From the NCBI GenBank assembly GCA_944384385.1, contig CALWTG010000003.1:1-36377 (forward strand): a DNA stretch of 36,377 bases, given 5' to 3'. Positions 23,667 through 29,717 of this stretch are shown one piece after another. Made by a program: the position numbers and the translations under genes. Each line of letters opens with the position of its first letter. Positions within the stretch are counted from its first letter, which is position 1. The notes beneath the pieces were generated by a model, which searched no databases, was not told the origin of the DNA, and was given only the letters and a program-made list of their open reading frames with translations. Source of the DNA: an uncultured Clostridia bacterium (GTDB taxonomy: Bacteria; Bacillota; Clostridia; Christensenellales; UBA1242).

Positions 23667-24137
23667 TTAAACCTCCTTTAAGATGTCTAAAATAATTCTT
23701 CCAGCATCTTCTTTTTTGCATTGTATAAACTCGATATTATGTTTTTTCTTCCAAGCTTCAATAATCTTCGCCATAATATCGGCAGTAATTTTCATTCGCT
23801 TGTTTTGCCAAGTTTGCAGTGGCTGTTTTGTTTCAACTAAAATAAACATCTTTCCGCCACATTCATCCAATCTTTCAAGTTCTCTCTTAAATCGTTGGTG
23901 ATTTTTGCCACAATTACCAGCAAACTCATTCCAGTCAGCCTTTCGTTCAATAAAAACATTTGGCTTGTCCAAGTTGCAATAATCACCTATAGAACAAAGG
24001 TCATTTACTATGTAAGCAAAATCTAATTCCTTAACATTCTTAACCGACTTTTTATCAACTTTTGCAAGCCCTACTTGATTGAAATATTGCAAGATGTGGT
24101 CGTTTTTCTTTTCTCTGTTATCAACCTTTATTCTCAT
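23667..24137 (-). CDS. ERCC4/XPF-type nuclease domain protein
   Basis: The 156-residue product begins with VDNREK (5-10) and has the motif IERKADWNEFAG (about residues 63-74). This is the core of the ERCC4 nuclease fold (ERKxxxD-like, catalytic Glu, Arg, Lys, Asp). Residues after 90 (MFILVETKQPLQTWQ) fit the rest of the fold. Such small stand-alone nucleases occur in phage recombination modules and would cut branched DNA. The start overlaps the stop of the previous gene by four bases and has GAGGTG upstream. Confidence 0.82.
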   Translation of the reverse strand: MRIKVDNREKKNDHILQYFNQVGLAKVDKKSVKNVKELDFAYIVNDLCSIGDYCNLDKPNVFIERKADWNEFAGNCGKNHQRFKRELERLDECGGKMFILVETKQPLQTWQNKRMKITADIMAKIIEAWKKKHNIEFIQCKKEDAGRIILDILKEV

Positions 24138-24328
24138 GCTGACACCTCATAGATATCAACATGAAAGAATTGAGCGCCATTGATGGCAAATTTACTAACA
24201 TTATCAATAAACATGTATTGACCTTCAACTGCTGATGCAATGCTTTCTGCCCACTCTCGTTTTATTTCTTGCGTAACCTTTTCGCCATTCCACTTGATAA
24301 ACTCGGCTATACATTTCTTTTCTTTCAT
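24134..24328 (-). CDS. Small hypothetical protein, 64 residues
   Basis: The product (starting MKEKKCIAEFIKWNGEKVTQ) appears to be a short alpha/beta protein without known family. It overlaps the ERCC4 nuclease gene (ATGA) and has a strong AAAGGAG site, so translation is likely. It could be a small partner of the nuclease or of SSB, both neighbours; that is inference only. Confidence 0.5.
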   Translation of the reverse strand: MKEKKCIAEFIKWNGEKVTQEIKREWAESIASAVEGQYMFIDNVSKFAINGAQFFHVDIYEVSA

Positions 24329-24367
24329 TTTTTGCTCCTTTTATCACTTATAAGGGTGTTTTTTAGG

Positions 24368-24724
24368 CTAAAAAGGCAAGCTGTCATCATCTATAGGTTC
24401 AAGCTCTGGCTGTGTCTTTTCTTGCACTTTAACGCAGTTTTCTTTAACAATAAAATCTGCATTTAGAGTATAATAAGTTTTTGTTTCACCATCCTTATCA
24501 ACCTTTTGGACTTTCAACTGACCACAAGCAAACACATGGTCGAATTTTTTAATTTCTTCAGGCTTTCTATTCCACACAGTTACATTGATAACCTCTGCAT
24601 CTTTGCCCATACTTACTGGTATTTCATAAAAAGTTTTGTCTTCAAACTCTTTTGTTCTCATATCATTGATAACCATACCAGCAACTACACAATCGTTTTT
24701 CTCGCCATTTCTTTTTATAAACAT
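24368..24724 (-). CDS. ssb: Single-stranded DNA-binding protein
   Basis: The 118-residue protein has an OB-fold-like strand pattern (DCVVAGMVINDMRTKEFEDK, FYEIPVSMGKDAEVINVTVW). It ends with the acidic tip DDSLPF, the hallmark peptide by which SSB recruits partner proteins. It would coat single strands during phage replication and recombination. Place and length fit other phage SSBs. The ATG has GGGGAGGA upstream. Residues before the OB-fold are few, so this is a minimal SSB. Confidence 0.88.
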   Translation of the reverse strand: MFIKRNGEKNDCVVAGMVINDMRTKEFEDKTFYEIPVSMGKDAEVINVTVWNRKPEEIKKFDHVFACGQLKVQKVDKDGETKTYYTLNADFIVKENCVKVQEKTQPELEPIDDDSLPF

Positions 24725-24728
24725 CGTT

Positions 24729-25034
24729 TTATTCCTCCCCTAAAATATCTTTTAGACTTTTTGGTAGTTCTCCAAGCATACCTTCTATACCTGTCATCAA
24801 AAGTTCTTTCTTTATACTATCTAAAGCCTCAACAAAGCCTATTATAGTTTTAGGAGTAAAAGCGCCAGAGCAGTTTACACCCGTTCTATCGCCCTCATCC
24901 CAAATAACAACACACGCTTCGGTGTTCTTGTTTAAAACAAAATCGTTTTTATCACCCTTCATTGAAACTTTGATTTCTATCTCAGTTTTTTTATTTGTTT
25001 TTCCAACATATTTAACAAAATCTTCTTTTTTCAT
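24729..25034 (-). CDS. Hypothetical protein, 101 residues, recombination module
   Basis: The product has a basic start (KKEDFVKYVGKTNKKTEIEI) and mixed strand/helix structure (FVLNKNTEACVVIWDEGDRT), and ends in a helical segment (GMLGELPKSLKDILGEE). No domain is recognised. It is between the SSB and NinB/Orf-like genes, with AAAGGAG before the ATG, so it probably acts in DNA metabolism. Its exact role is unknown. Confidence 0.5.
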   Translation of the reverse strand: MKKEDFVKYVGKTNKKTEIEIKVSMKGDKNDFVLNKNTEACVVIWDEGDRTGVNCSGAFTPKTIIGFVEALDSIKKELLMTGIEGMLGELPKSLKDILGEE

Positions 25035-25036
25035 AA

Positions 25037-25540
25037 TTACTCTCCTTTTATACCCTTTAAGTTTTCAATTTCAGCTGGCGTAAGGGTTTCAATTCCCAGC
25101 TGTTTTGCTTCATCAATAGTGCCCTCAATAAGCCTTGCCATTTCAGCACTATCAAGAGTGTGTGTTTCTTTGTAAATCAAATATTTTACAAAAGTTTTAT
25201 TGTTTTCAATGCACTGACCTATTGGCTTTGCATATTTAAAAAATCTAGTTATAGGAACTTCTTTTAAAGCTTTAAAGCCAGCCTTTAAGCCCTGTTCATC
25301 GCTTGCAATTGTTCCATAGTCAAAAACAAGTTGTGTTTTTATTTCATCAGCTGATTTGCCTAATGCTTTCGCAATCTTATCAACAAGCACATGAAAGTAT
25401 GCATTTGCATCTAAGCTTCTTCTTTTTCTATAGGGCTTTATTTCGCAAATATATGGCTTTTCTTTTATTAAAGGCAAAATATTCATCAGCTCATTTTGCA
25501 CTGCCAGTATATCGGCTTGTTCCTTTAAAATGATTTCCAT
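25037..25540 (-). CDS. NinB/Orf-like recombination protein (tentative)
   Basis: The 167-residue protein contains ICEIKPYRKRRSLDANAYFH (about residues 32-51) and an alpha-rich domain. The RSLDANAYFHVLVDKIA stretch is a pattern seen in phage proteins assigned to the NinB/Orf-type group (lambda Orf, a single-strand DNA-binding recombination mediator). I cannot distinguish a true NinB from a related family without a profile search. The neighbours SSB, ERF annealase and exonuclease support a recombination role. A GGATAG site precedes the ATG. Confidence 0.55.
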   Translation of the reverse strand: MEIILKEQADILAVQNELMNILPLIKEKPYICEIKPYRKRRSLDANAYFHVLVDKIAKALGKSADEIKTQLVFDYGTIASDEQGLKAGFKALKEVPITRFFKYAKPIGQCIENNKTFVKYLIYKETHTLDSAEMARLIEGTIDEAKQLGIETLTPAEIENLKGIKGE

Positions 25541-25544
25541 ACAA

Positions 25545-26438
25545 CTATCCTTTTAGTGTTATCCTTACGGACGCTTTTGTTAGACTGCTTTTTAAGTATT
25601 CAGCAGCAATTTCAGGTTTTTCTTTCTTCAATCTTGCTGTATCAATTGTTTCTTTTGGCACTGGAGCAACATAGGTAATTCTAAACATGTCATTGTCTAT
25701 CATTTTTGTTCCAGTTTCCTCCATCTTTTCAATAAGATAATTTCTTAATTCGCTTTCGGCTTTTTCTAGTTCTTTCTTCCTATCGTCAAGTTTTTTCAGC
25801 TCAGTTTGCACTGCTAAAATCTTTTCTTCTTCGGCAATAGTAAGCTCAAATTTTTCTTCCTGATAAAGCTCACAATTTCTTTCACATTCAAGCAGTTTCT
25901 CTATTTTTGCAACTGGCACTGGAGTTATTTCAATTACCCTACAAGTATCAGCATCGGGAAAGTGGAAACATATAAATCGTTCATAAATTGTGTCGTTTGT
26001 TAGATAAGCATACACACTCAATTGCCACGCAACAGCATCTTTATGGAGTGTTGCAGTAGTTTTGAAATCGCCTATAAATGGCAATTCATTTTCGCCTATT
26101 ATCCCGGCTACATCCACAGTCCCGGCTATTTCATCATTCCAAACCATAAACTCACTATTTTGTGGAATAATCTTCTTAATTTTGCACTCAGCAATAAAAG
26201 CCTCTAATTCTCCAGTAAAGCCCACTTCACCATGCTTGATATATTTTTCAAGCTCTTCATGAACAACTTTTCCTCTTTCAGCTTTAGCTTTTAAAATATC
26301 ATCACTAACTGTAGAATAATCAGGAGCTAAGTTATGCTTTTTAAGTAATTGAGTAACCGATACCAAATCAATTTTTTCGCCATTATCTTTAACTAAAGTG
26401 TATTGGTGTTTTTCTTCATTAAAAATAACTTTATCCAT
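25545..26438 (-). CDS. PD-(D/E)XK exonuclease (YqaJ/RecB/Cas4-like)
   Basis: The 297-residue protein has helical KAKAERGKVVHEELEKYIKH (about 50-70) and then the nuclease core: GTVDVAG (about 108-114, catalytic Asp), FIGDFKTTATL (about 121-131, Asp-x-Lys), and the helix AWQLSVYAYL. This matches phage exonucleases that resect double-strand ends. The C-terminal ~120 residues are a coiled coil plus a tail with conserved-looking KASVRITLKG. It works with the annealase directly downstream in the genome (26438-27034, transcribed just before it) as an exonuclease/annealase pair. The one-base overlap and GGAAGGGGG start site fit. Confidence 0.82.
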   Translation of the reverse strand: MDKVIFNEEKHQYTLVKDNGEKIDLVSVTQLLKKHNLAPDYSTVSDDILKAKAERGKVVHEELEKYIKHGEVGFTGELEAFIAECKIKKIIPQNSEFMVWNDEIAGTVDVAGIIGENELPFIGDFKTTATLHKDAVAWQLSVYAYLTNDTIYERFICFHFPDADTCRVIEITPVPVAKIEKLLECERNCELYQEEKFELTIAEEEKILAVQTELKKLDDRKKELEKAESELRNYLIEKMEETGTKMIDNDMFRITYVAPVPKETIDTARLKKEKPEIAAEYLKSSLTKASVRITLKG

Positions 26439-27034
26439 TATTTCGCCCCCTTCCCACTGTTGTTTTGCTTTGTTTGTTTTTTGATAGCTTCGTCTGCTTG
26501 CTTATATGTTATTTTTTCAACTGCATCAACCTTGTAGTAAGCAGCCATTTTATTTAGCCTTTCTTCATCAAAGCCCAGCTTTTTAAGCTCTTGTATTTGT
26601 GTTTTTGTGATAAGTTTTTCGGTTTTTTCTGCTTTATCGCCTTTATTGGTAGTATCACTATCTACATTGTCATCTAGAGCAAGCAAGCCATTTAATGCAT
26701 ATTTCCTAGCATAAGAGCTTGTAGAGCCTGAGGTCTGGCTTTCATCCATCTTTGGCTTTGCTTTTGGTGGTTCTTGGGCATACGCAACTGCTGATACATT
26801 TTCCTTGTTTTCAATATCAACCAGTGTTGCAGTTGCTTTAATATAATTTTTATCTCCAGCATTTGCCAGCTCATCGTTGAGCAAAATCACACAATTTAGT
26901 TCCTTTAAAAAAGGCTTTAACGCTTGCAAAATATCTTCGCATGAGCGGTATTTAAACTCTCCAAAACTGTTGAATTTATCTTTTGTTACAGTAAGTTCGG
27001 TTTGTATTTTTAATAATTTTTCATAAATACTCAT
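26438..27034 (-). CDS. erf: ERF-family single-strand annealing protein
   Basis: The 198-residue protein has the ERF pattern: EKLLKIQTELTVTKDKFN (start), FGEFKYRSCEDILQALKPFL (about 24-43), and the signature SGSTSSYARKYALNGLLALD (about residues 103-122). This family promotes annealing of complementary single strands and homologous recombination of phage ends. The C-terminal part is polar and flexible, with a short helix (AEKTEKLITKTQIQELKKLG) and Lys-rich end. It follows the Spo0A-C-like gene with a one-base overlap and an AGGAGG site. Confidence 0.88.
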   Translation of the reverse strand: MSIYEKLLKIQTELTVTKDKFNSFGEFKYRSCEDILQALKPFLKELNCVILLNDELANAGDKNYIKATATLVDIENKENVSAVAYAQEPPKAKPKMDESQTSGSTSSYARKYALNGLLALDDNVDSDTTNKGDKAEKTEKLITKTQIQELKKLGFDEERLNKMAAYYKVDAVEKITYKQADEAIKKQTKQNNSGKGAK

Positions 27035-27327
27035 TATTCAGTCCCTCCTTGTGCAAAAAAGTAAATAAGCTCGCTATTAGAAGGTTTTTTATTGATACCT
27101 ACTGAAGCATATTGTTTTATCGTTATTCTATTTGCCACTATATGCCTAATAGCTCTTTCAACTCTAGATGCAGATGTTTTAAATTCTTTTGCAAGCATAG
27201 GATATAAATCGCTTGTAACTTTCATTTTTCCTTTTTGCTTTACAATTTCTACCGCTCTAACAAGCATGTTAAAGCCACTTAAGTTGGGGAAATTCCCTGT
27301 TTCGATTAAAAATTCTTTTATTGTCAT
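27034..27327 (-). CDS. Stand-alone Spo0A C-terminal-like DNA-binding protein
   Basis: The 97-residue protein matches the effector domain of the sporulation master regulator Spo0A. ASRVERAIRH (53-62) is the recognition-helix core, preceded by DLYPMLAKEFKTS (40-52). KPSNSELIYFFA (81-92) matches the end of Spo0A-C, and the opening helices (IKEFLIETGNFPNLSGFNML) also align with it. The receiver domain is absent, so it would bind DNA without phosphorylation control. It is the first gene of the recombination operon, immediately downstream of the XRE regulator. It could be a phage transcription factor that targets 0A-like boxes (TGNCGAA), or one that interferes with host Spo0A. The homology is clear, the role inferred. 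TAGGAGAG precedes the ATG. Confidence 0.8.
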   Translation of the reverse strand: MTIKEFLIETGNFPNLSGFNMLVRAVEIVKQKGKMKVTSDLYPMLAKEFKTSASRVERAIRHIVANRITIKQYASVGINKKPSNSELIYFFAQGGTE

Positions 27328-27347
27328 TTTTTCTCTCCTATTAAAAA

Positions 27348-27376
27348 TTGATTTTCTTGAGAGAATGGTATATAAT
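27348..27376 (+). promoter_or_regulatory. Candidate sigma-A promoter, plus strand, antisense to the XRE gene
   Basis: TTGATT (27348-27353) and TATAAT (27371-27376) are separated by exactly 17 bases. The promoter points right, into the antisense strand of the XRE regulator gene. No plus-strand gene of note follows directly. It may make an antisense RNA that tunes the regulator, or it may be chance. No equally good promoter is visible for the minus-strand operon in this gap. Confidence 0.5.
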
Positions 27377-27411
27377 AATGGTGCGATGTGGTTTGGCTAT
27401 TTACCATTCTC
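27361..27411. promoter_or_regulatory. 10-bp inverted repeat around the early gap, candidate operator
   Basis: GAGAATGGTA (27361-27370) and TACCATTCTC (27402-27411) are perfect complements, 31 bases apart. The right arm is within the last codons of the XRE gene (stop at 27397) and the left arm touches the -10 box of the plus-strand promoter. Such paired sites suit a dimeric regulator or a DNA loop. It could also fold in RNA. Confidence 0.5.
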
Positions 27412-27858
27412 ATCTAAAGCTGACATGCAGTTAGAGTGCGTGTTAGCTTTTTCTTTTTTACTGACTATTGCAAGCTGTTTTTCAAATCGCCTCCAACAAT
27501 GCCAAGCAAAATCTTTTAAGCTGTGATAGCCACATTTTTCTAAATTTTCTTGTGTAAATGTTTTTCTTGCCTCATCGGGTAACCTTACCGAAAATTTATA
27601 CACTGCTGGTTCTCTTCTTGCTGTTACACATAGGCTTTTATCTTTCTTATCTTCTCGAATAGATAGATATATTTCGCCACGCTCATAAATGTCTTCAATT
27701 TCACAATTCAACTCTTTGCATATTGCTTCAAGCATTTTTGGAATAGGAATACACTTATATCTTTCAAAATTGCTCATCATTGGTGCATTTGTTCCAACTC
27801 TACTAGCTAAGTCTGCCTGTTCTATGCCACACTCCCGCCTTCTATCTTGCAATTTCAT
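27397..27858 (-). CDS. XRE-family (Cro/C1-type) transcription regulator
   Basis: The 153-residue protein begins with a helix-turn-helix (KLQDRRRECGIEQADLASRV, then GTNAPMMSNFERYKCIPIPK, residues 2-42) of the Cro/C1 type, followed by helical segments. The part from residue 80 (REPAVYKFSVRLPDEARKTF, LKDFAWHCWRRFEKQLA) is not a known regulator domain and may be a dimer or partner-binding region. It is a likely phage repressor or switch. The start has GAAGGAGG and is 27 bases after the end of the RHH gene, so both are on one transcript. Confidence 0.82.
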   Translation of the reverse strand: MKLQDRRRECGIEQADLASRVGTNAPMMSNFERYKCIPIPKMLEAICKELNCEIEDIYERGEIYLSIREDKKDKSLCVTARREPAVYKFSVRLPDEARKTFTQENLEKCGYHSLKDFAWHCWRRFEKQLAIVSKKEKANTHSNCMSALDENGK

Positions 27859-27885
27859 GCCATCACCTCCTTCTAGGCATATTCA

Positions 27886-28059
27886 CTATGCTACTTTTGC
27901 AAGATAATCTTTAATTGCAACACGAACAATATCGCTTAAAGATAAGCTTTCTTGTTTTGCGACTTCAATGAGCTTGCTGTGCATCTCACTTGTGATGTAA
28001 ACACCCAAACACTTTTTATCGCTTTTAAGTTGCTTGCCACCATGAATGTTCCCTCTCAT
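27886..28059 (-). CDS. Ribbon-helix-helix (CopG/Arc-like) regulator
   Basis: The 57-residue product (from the ATG at 28059) has CLGVYITSEMHSKLIEVAKQ, a strand followed by helix, and ESLSLSDIVRVAIKDYLAK, the second helix. This is the ribbon-helix-helix fold of small DNA-binding repressors. The N-terminal ~17 residues are basic. It is preceded by AAAGGAGGTAAAAAC, a strong ribosome site. As the first gene of the minus-strand phage operon, next to two palindromes, it probably binds its own promoter or another phage operator. This gene marks the visible right edge of the phage. Confidence 0.78.
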   Translation of the reverse strand: MRGNIHGGKQLKSDKKCLGVYITSEMHSKLIEVAKQESLSLSDIVRVAIKDYLAKVA

Positions 28060-28088
28060 GTTTTTACCTCCTTTTAAATAAAAAATAA

Positions 28089-28110
28089 GGTTCGTCAGTT
28101 AAGACGAACC
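28089..28110. promoter_or_regulatory. 8-bp inverted repeat upstream of the RHH gene, operator or terminator-like
   Basis: GGTTCGTC and GACGAACC are perfect arms around a 6-base centre (AGTTAA). In the minus direction a T-rich run follows, so it may act as a terminator or attenuator in the leader of the RHH gene. As an operator, each arm holds a sequence near the 0A box TGNCGAA: TGACGAA on one strand (7/7) and AGACGAA on the other (6/7). The gene for a Spo0A-C-like protein lies nearby. Confidence 0.55.
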
Positions 28111-28127
28111 CTATAATAAAAAAGTCC

Positions 28128-28147
28128 CATTGTCTTATCTGACAATG
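28128..28147. promoter_or_regulatory. Second palindrome in the phage control region
   Basis: CATTGTC and GACAATG form a perfect 7-bp inverted repeat with a 6-base loop. On the minus strand a T6 run is close by (GGACTTTTTT), so terminator and operator readings are both open. It sits between the host gene at 28244 and the first phage gene, near the inferred junction. Confidence 0.5.
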
Positions 28148-28195
28148 AGATTATCGCATATCATTTTTGCTTTTTATGAAAAAAAATACAAACTC

Positions 28196-28224
28196 TTGCA
28201 AATTCACAGCATTGATGGTATACT
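28196..28224 (+). promoter_or_regulatory. Sigma-A promoter for the DUF4097 gene
   Basis: TTGCAA (28196-28201) and TATACT (28219-28224) are 17 bases apart, and an AAGGAG ribosome site follows before the ATG at 28244. It points to the DUF4097-like gene on the plus strand. Confidence 0.7.
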
Positions 28225-28243
28225 TAGCAGTAAGGAGTAATAT

Positions 28244-29668
28244 ATGAAAAATACCGTTTCAAAAGGAATTCTTTTTTATATCTTTATGCTCATCGCCGTT
28301 GTCCTTGGCGTTCTTTGTATACTGGGCGCAATTCTTATATTCTCACCTGGCACGGAAATATTTGGCATGAGCTATTATGTAAATCACACAAATCTACCAA
28401 TCAAAACCACACTAGATGGCAATGAAAATGCAATAAATATTGATGATCTTTTTGACCGTGGTCAAATTGAAACAATTTCCGTCACAACGAACTATGCAAA
28501 CATGAGCATTGAAACACGAGAAGAAGGCTTCGTTAGATTTGTGATTGAGCCAACTCTCACTGGCCTTGTAACAAGTGAAAACAAAGACACATTTTCATAT
28601 TCATGCTCTTATGACAGTACCACAAAGACACTTAGTTTAAATGTTTTGGCTCCAAAAATGTTATTAGCTTTCAACAATTCAATAGATGTTGTTTTGAGCA
28701 TACCTCAAAGCATAGTAAACACAAACCTAAATATTAACTTTAACACACAGAGCGGAAAATTTTTTGTTGGCAACAGTGAACTTGATAATTACACACTCAA
28801 AAGCCTTAGCGTTGTATCAGAAAAATCATCAACAGTAACACTAGGATTGCACACCGTAATATCTGATGAAATTTCAATAAATGTCCCTTCGGGAAACATT
28901 CGCTTAAAAAACAACATAACAACAAACATATTAAATATAGATTCTGACTCGGCAAAAATCGAGACGAAGAACATCAATGCTCACGAAATAAATATCGACA
29001 CGGTAAGCTCTTCAATAAATATGGAAGACATAACAGTTGAAACAAAATTCAACTATAATGCAAATCGAGGAGTATTGATGATTACCAAATTAAATGGTAA
29101 TCTTAACAATTCAGAAGATGTTATCATATCCAACATCTCAATAGGAACTGTTAATGGTGAAGTTCTATTGCCTAGGGCTAAATCATCAGACATAAAAATT
29201 GACGAACTAAACGGGAAAGGTACAATAAGCACAGAGTCTGGCAATGTGACAATAAAAGAAGCAAAAGGAATTTTGTGGGTCACAACAGAGTCTGGAAAAA
29301 TTGATGTAAACATTAACACAATGACAGACCTTGACACAACTTCATATAACGAAGAACAAGGAATAGTAAATTTAAAAACACAAAGTGGAACAATAAACAT
29401 AAATGTTGGAAATTTGCTTTTGAAAAATTATATCAAAACAACAAGTGGTAAAATAAATTGCAATATAAGTGCAGAACTCAACCTCATTATTGATTACAAC
29501 TGTGCAAAGAATGCACCAACATTATCAACGGGACTTTCAAGTGGTGAAAGTGCAAATCAAGGTTCGATCAGTATGGGCAGTTCAAGTACCAATAACAATA
29601 TAATCATAAATAACGAAAAAGGCAAAACTTCAATTCAAGACACATATGTTGTAAAAACAACAAAATAG
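28244..29668 (+). CDS. Membrane-anchored DUF4097-like beta-helix protein
   Basis: The 474-residue protein has one N-terminal membrane segment (about residues 8-34, FYIFMLIAVVLGVLCILGAI) and then an extracellular region of repeated short strands (DKIKI, NITTNILNID, ESGNVTIKEAKG, ESGKIDVNINTM, TQSGTININVGN). The SGxIxI-type repeats are the DUF4097 pattern, in which a repetitive beta structure forms on the outer face. It is the first gene of the chromosomal part and has its own promoter. A sensing or envelope-stress role is typical of the family, but no specific function is proven. It ends just before a strong terminator. Confidence 0.75.
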   Translation: MKNTVSKGILFYIFMLIAVVLGVLCILGAILIFSPGTEIFGMSYYVNHTNLPIKTTLDGNENAINIDDLFDRGQIETISVTTNYANMSIETREEGFVRFVIEPTLTGLVTSENKDTFSYSCSYDSTTKTLSLNVLAPKMLLAFNNSIDVVLSIPQSIVNTNLNINFNTQSGKFFVGNSELDNYTLKSLSVVSEKSSTVTLGLHTVISDEISINVPSGNIRLKNNITTNILNIDSDSAKIETKNINAHEINIDTVSSSINMEDITVETKFNYNANRGVLMITKLNGNLNNSEDVIISNISIGTVNGEVLLPRAKSSDIKIDELNGKGTISTESGNVTIKEAKGILWVTTESGKIDVNINTMTDLDTTSYNEEQGIVNLKTQSGTININVGNLLLKNYIKTTSGKINCNISAELNLIIDYNCAKNAPTLSTGLSSGESANQGSISMGSSSTNNNIIINNEKGKTSIQDTYVVKTTK

Positions 29669-29673
29669 AAAAG

Positions 29674-29717
29674 AAAATAAGATAAATTTCAGTAATTTTT
29701 GAGATTTATCTTATTTT
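29674..29717. terminator. Bidirectional intrinsic terminator
   Basis: A 14-bp perfect inverted repeat (AAAATAAGATAAAT / ATTTATCTTATTTT) with a 16-base loop lies between the converging DUF4097 and ligase genes. T-runs flank it on each strand. It overlaps the ligase stop codon. Confidence 0.85.

Larger units (their letters stand above)
1..28059. mobile_element. Prophage / phage-derived island with short-tailed phage gene order and a DGR (left end outside window)
   Basis: All genes from 28059 down to position 1 lie on the minus strand, with short gaps or ATGA-type overlaps, in the order regulators, recombination, replication, accessory, terminase, portal, scaffold, capsid, connector, tail, tail fibres, DGR. 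To the right, genes on both strands look chromosomal. Terminase, portal, scaffold and N4-gp56 capsid genes are recognisable and look intact, so this is more than a remnant. No integrase, holin or endolysin is visible; these could lie left of position 1. No attachment-site repeat can be defined because only one end is present. The right boundary is inferred to lie between 28059 and 28244. Confidence 0.9.
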
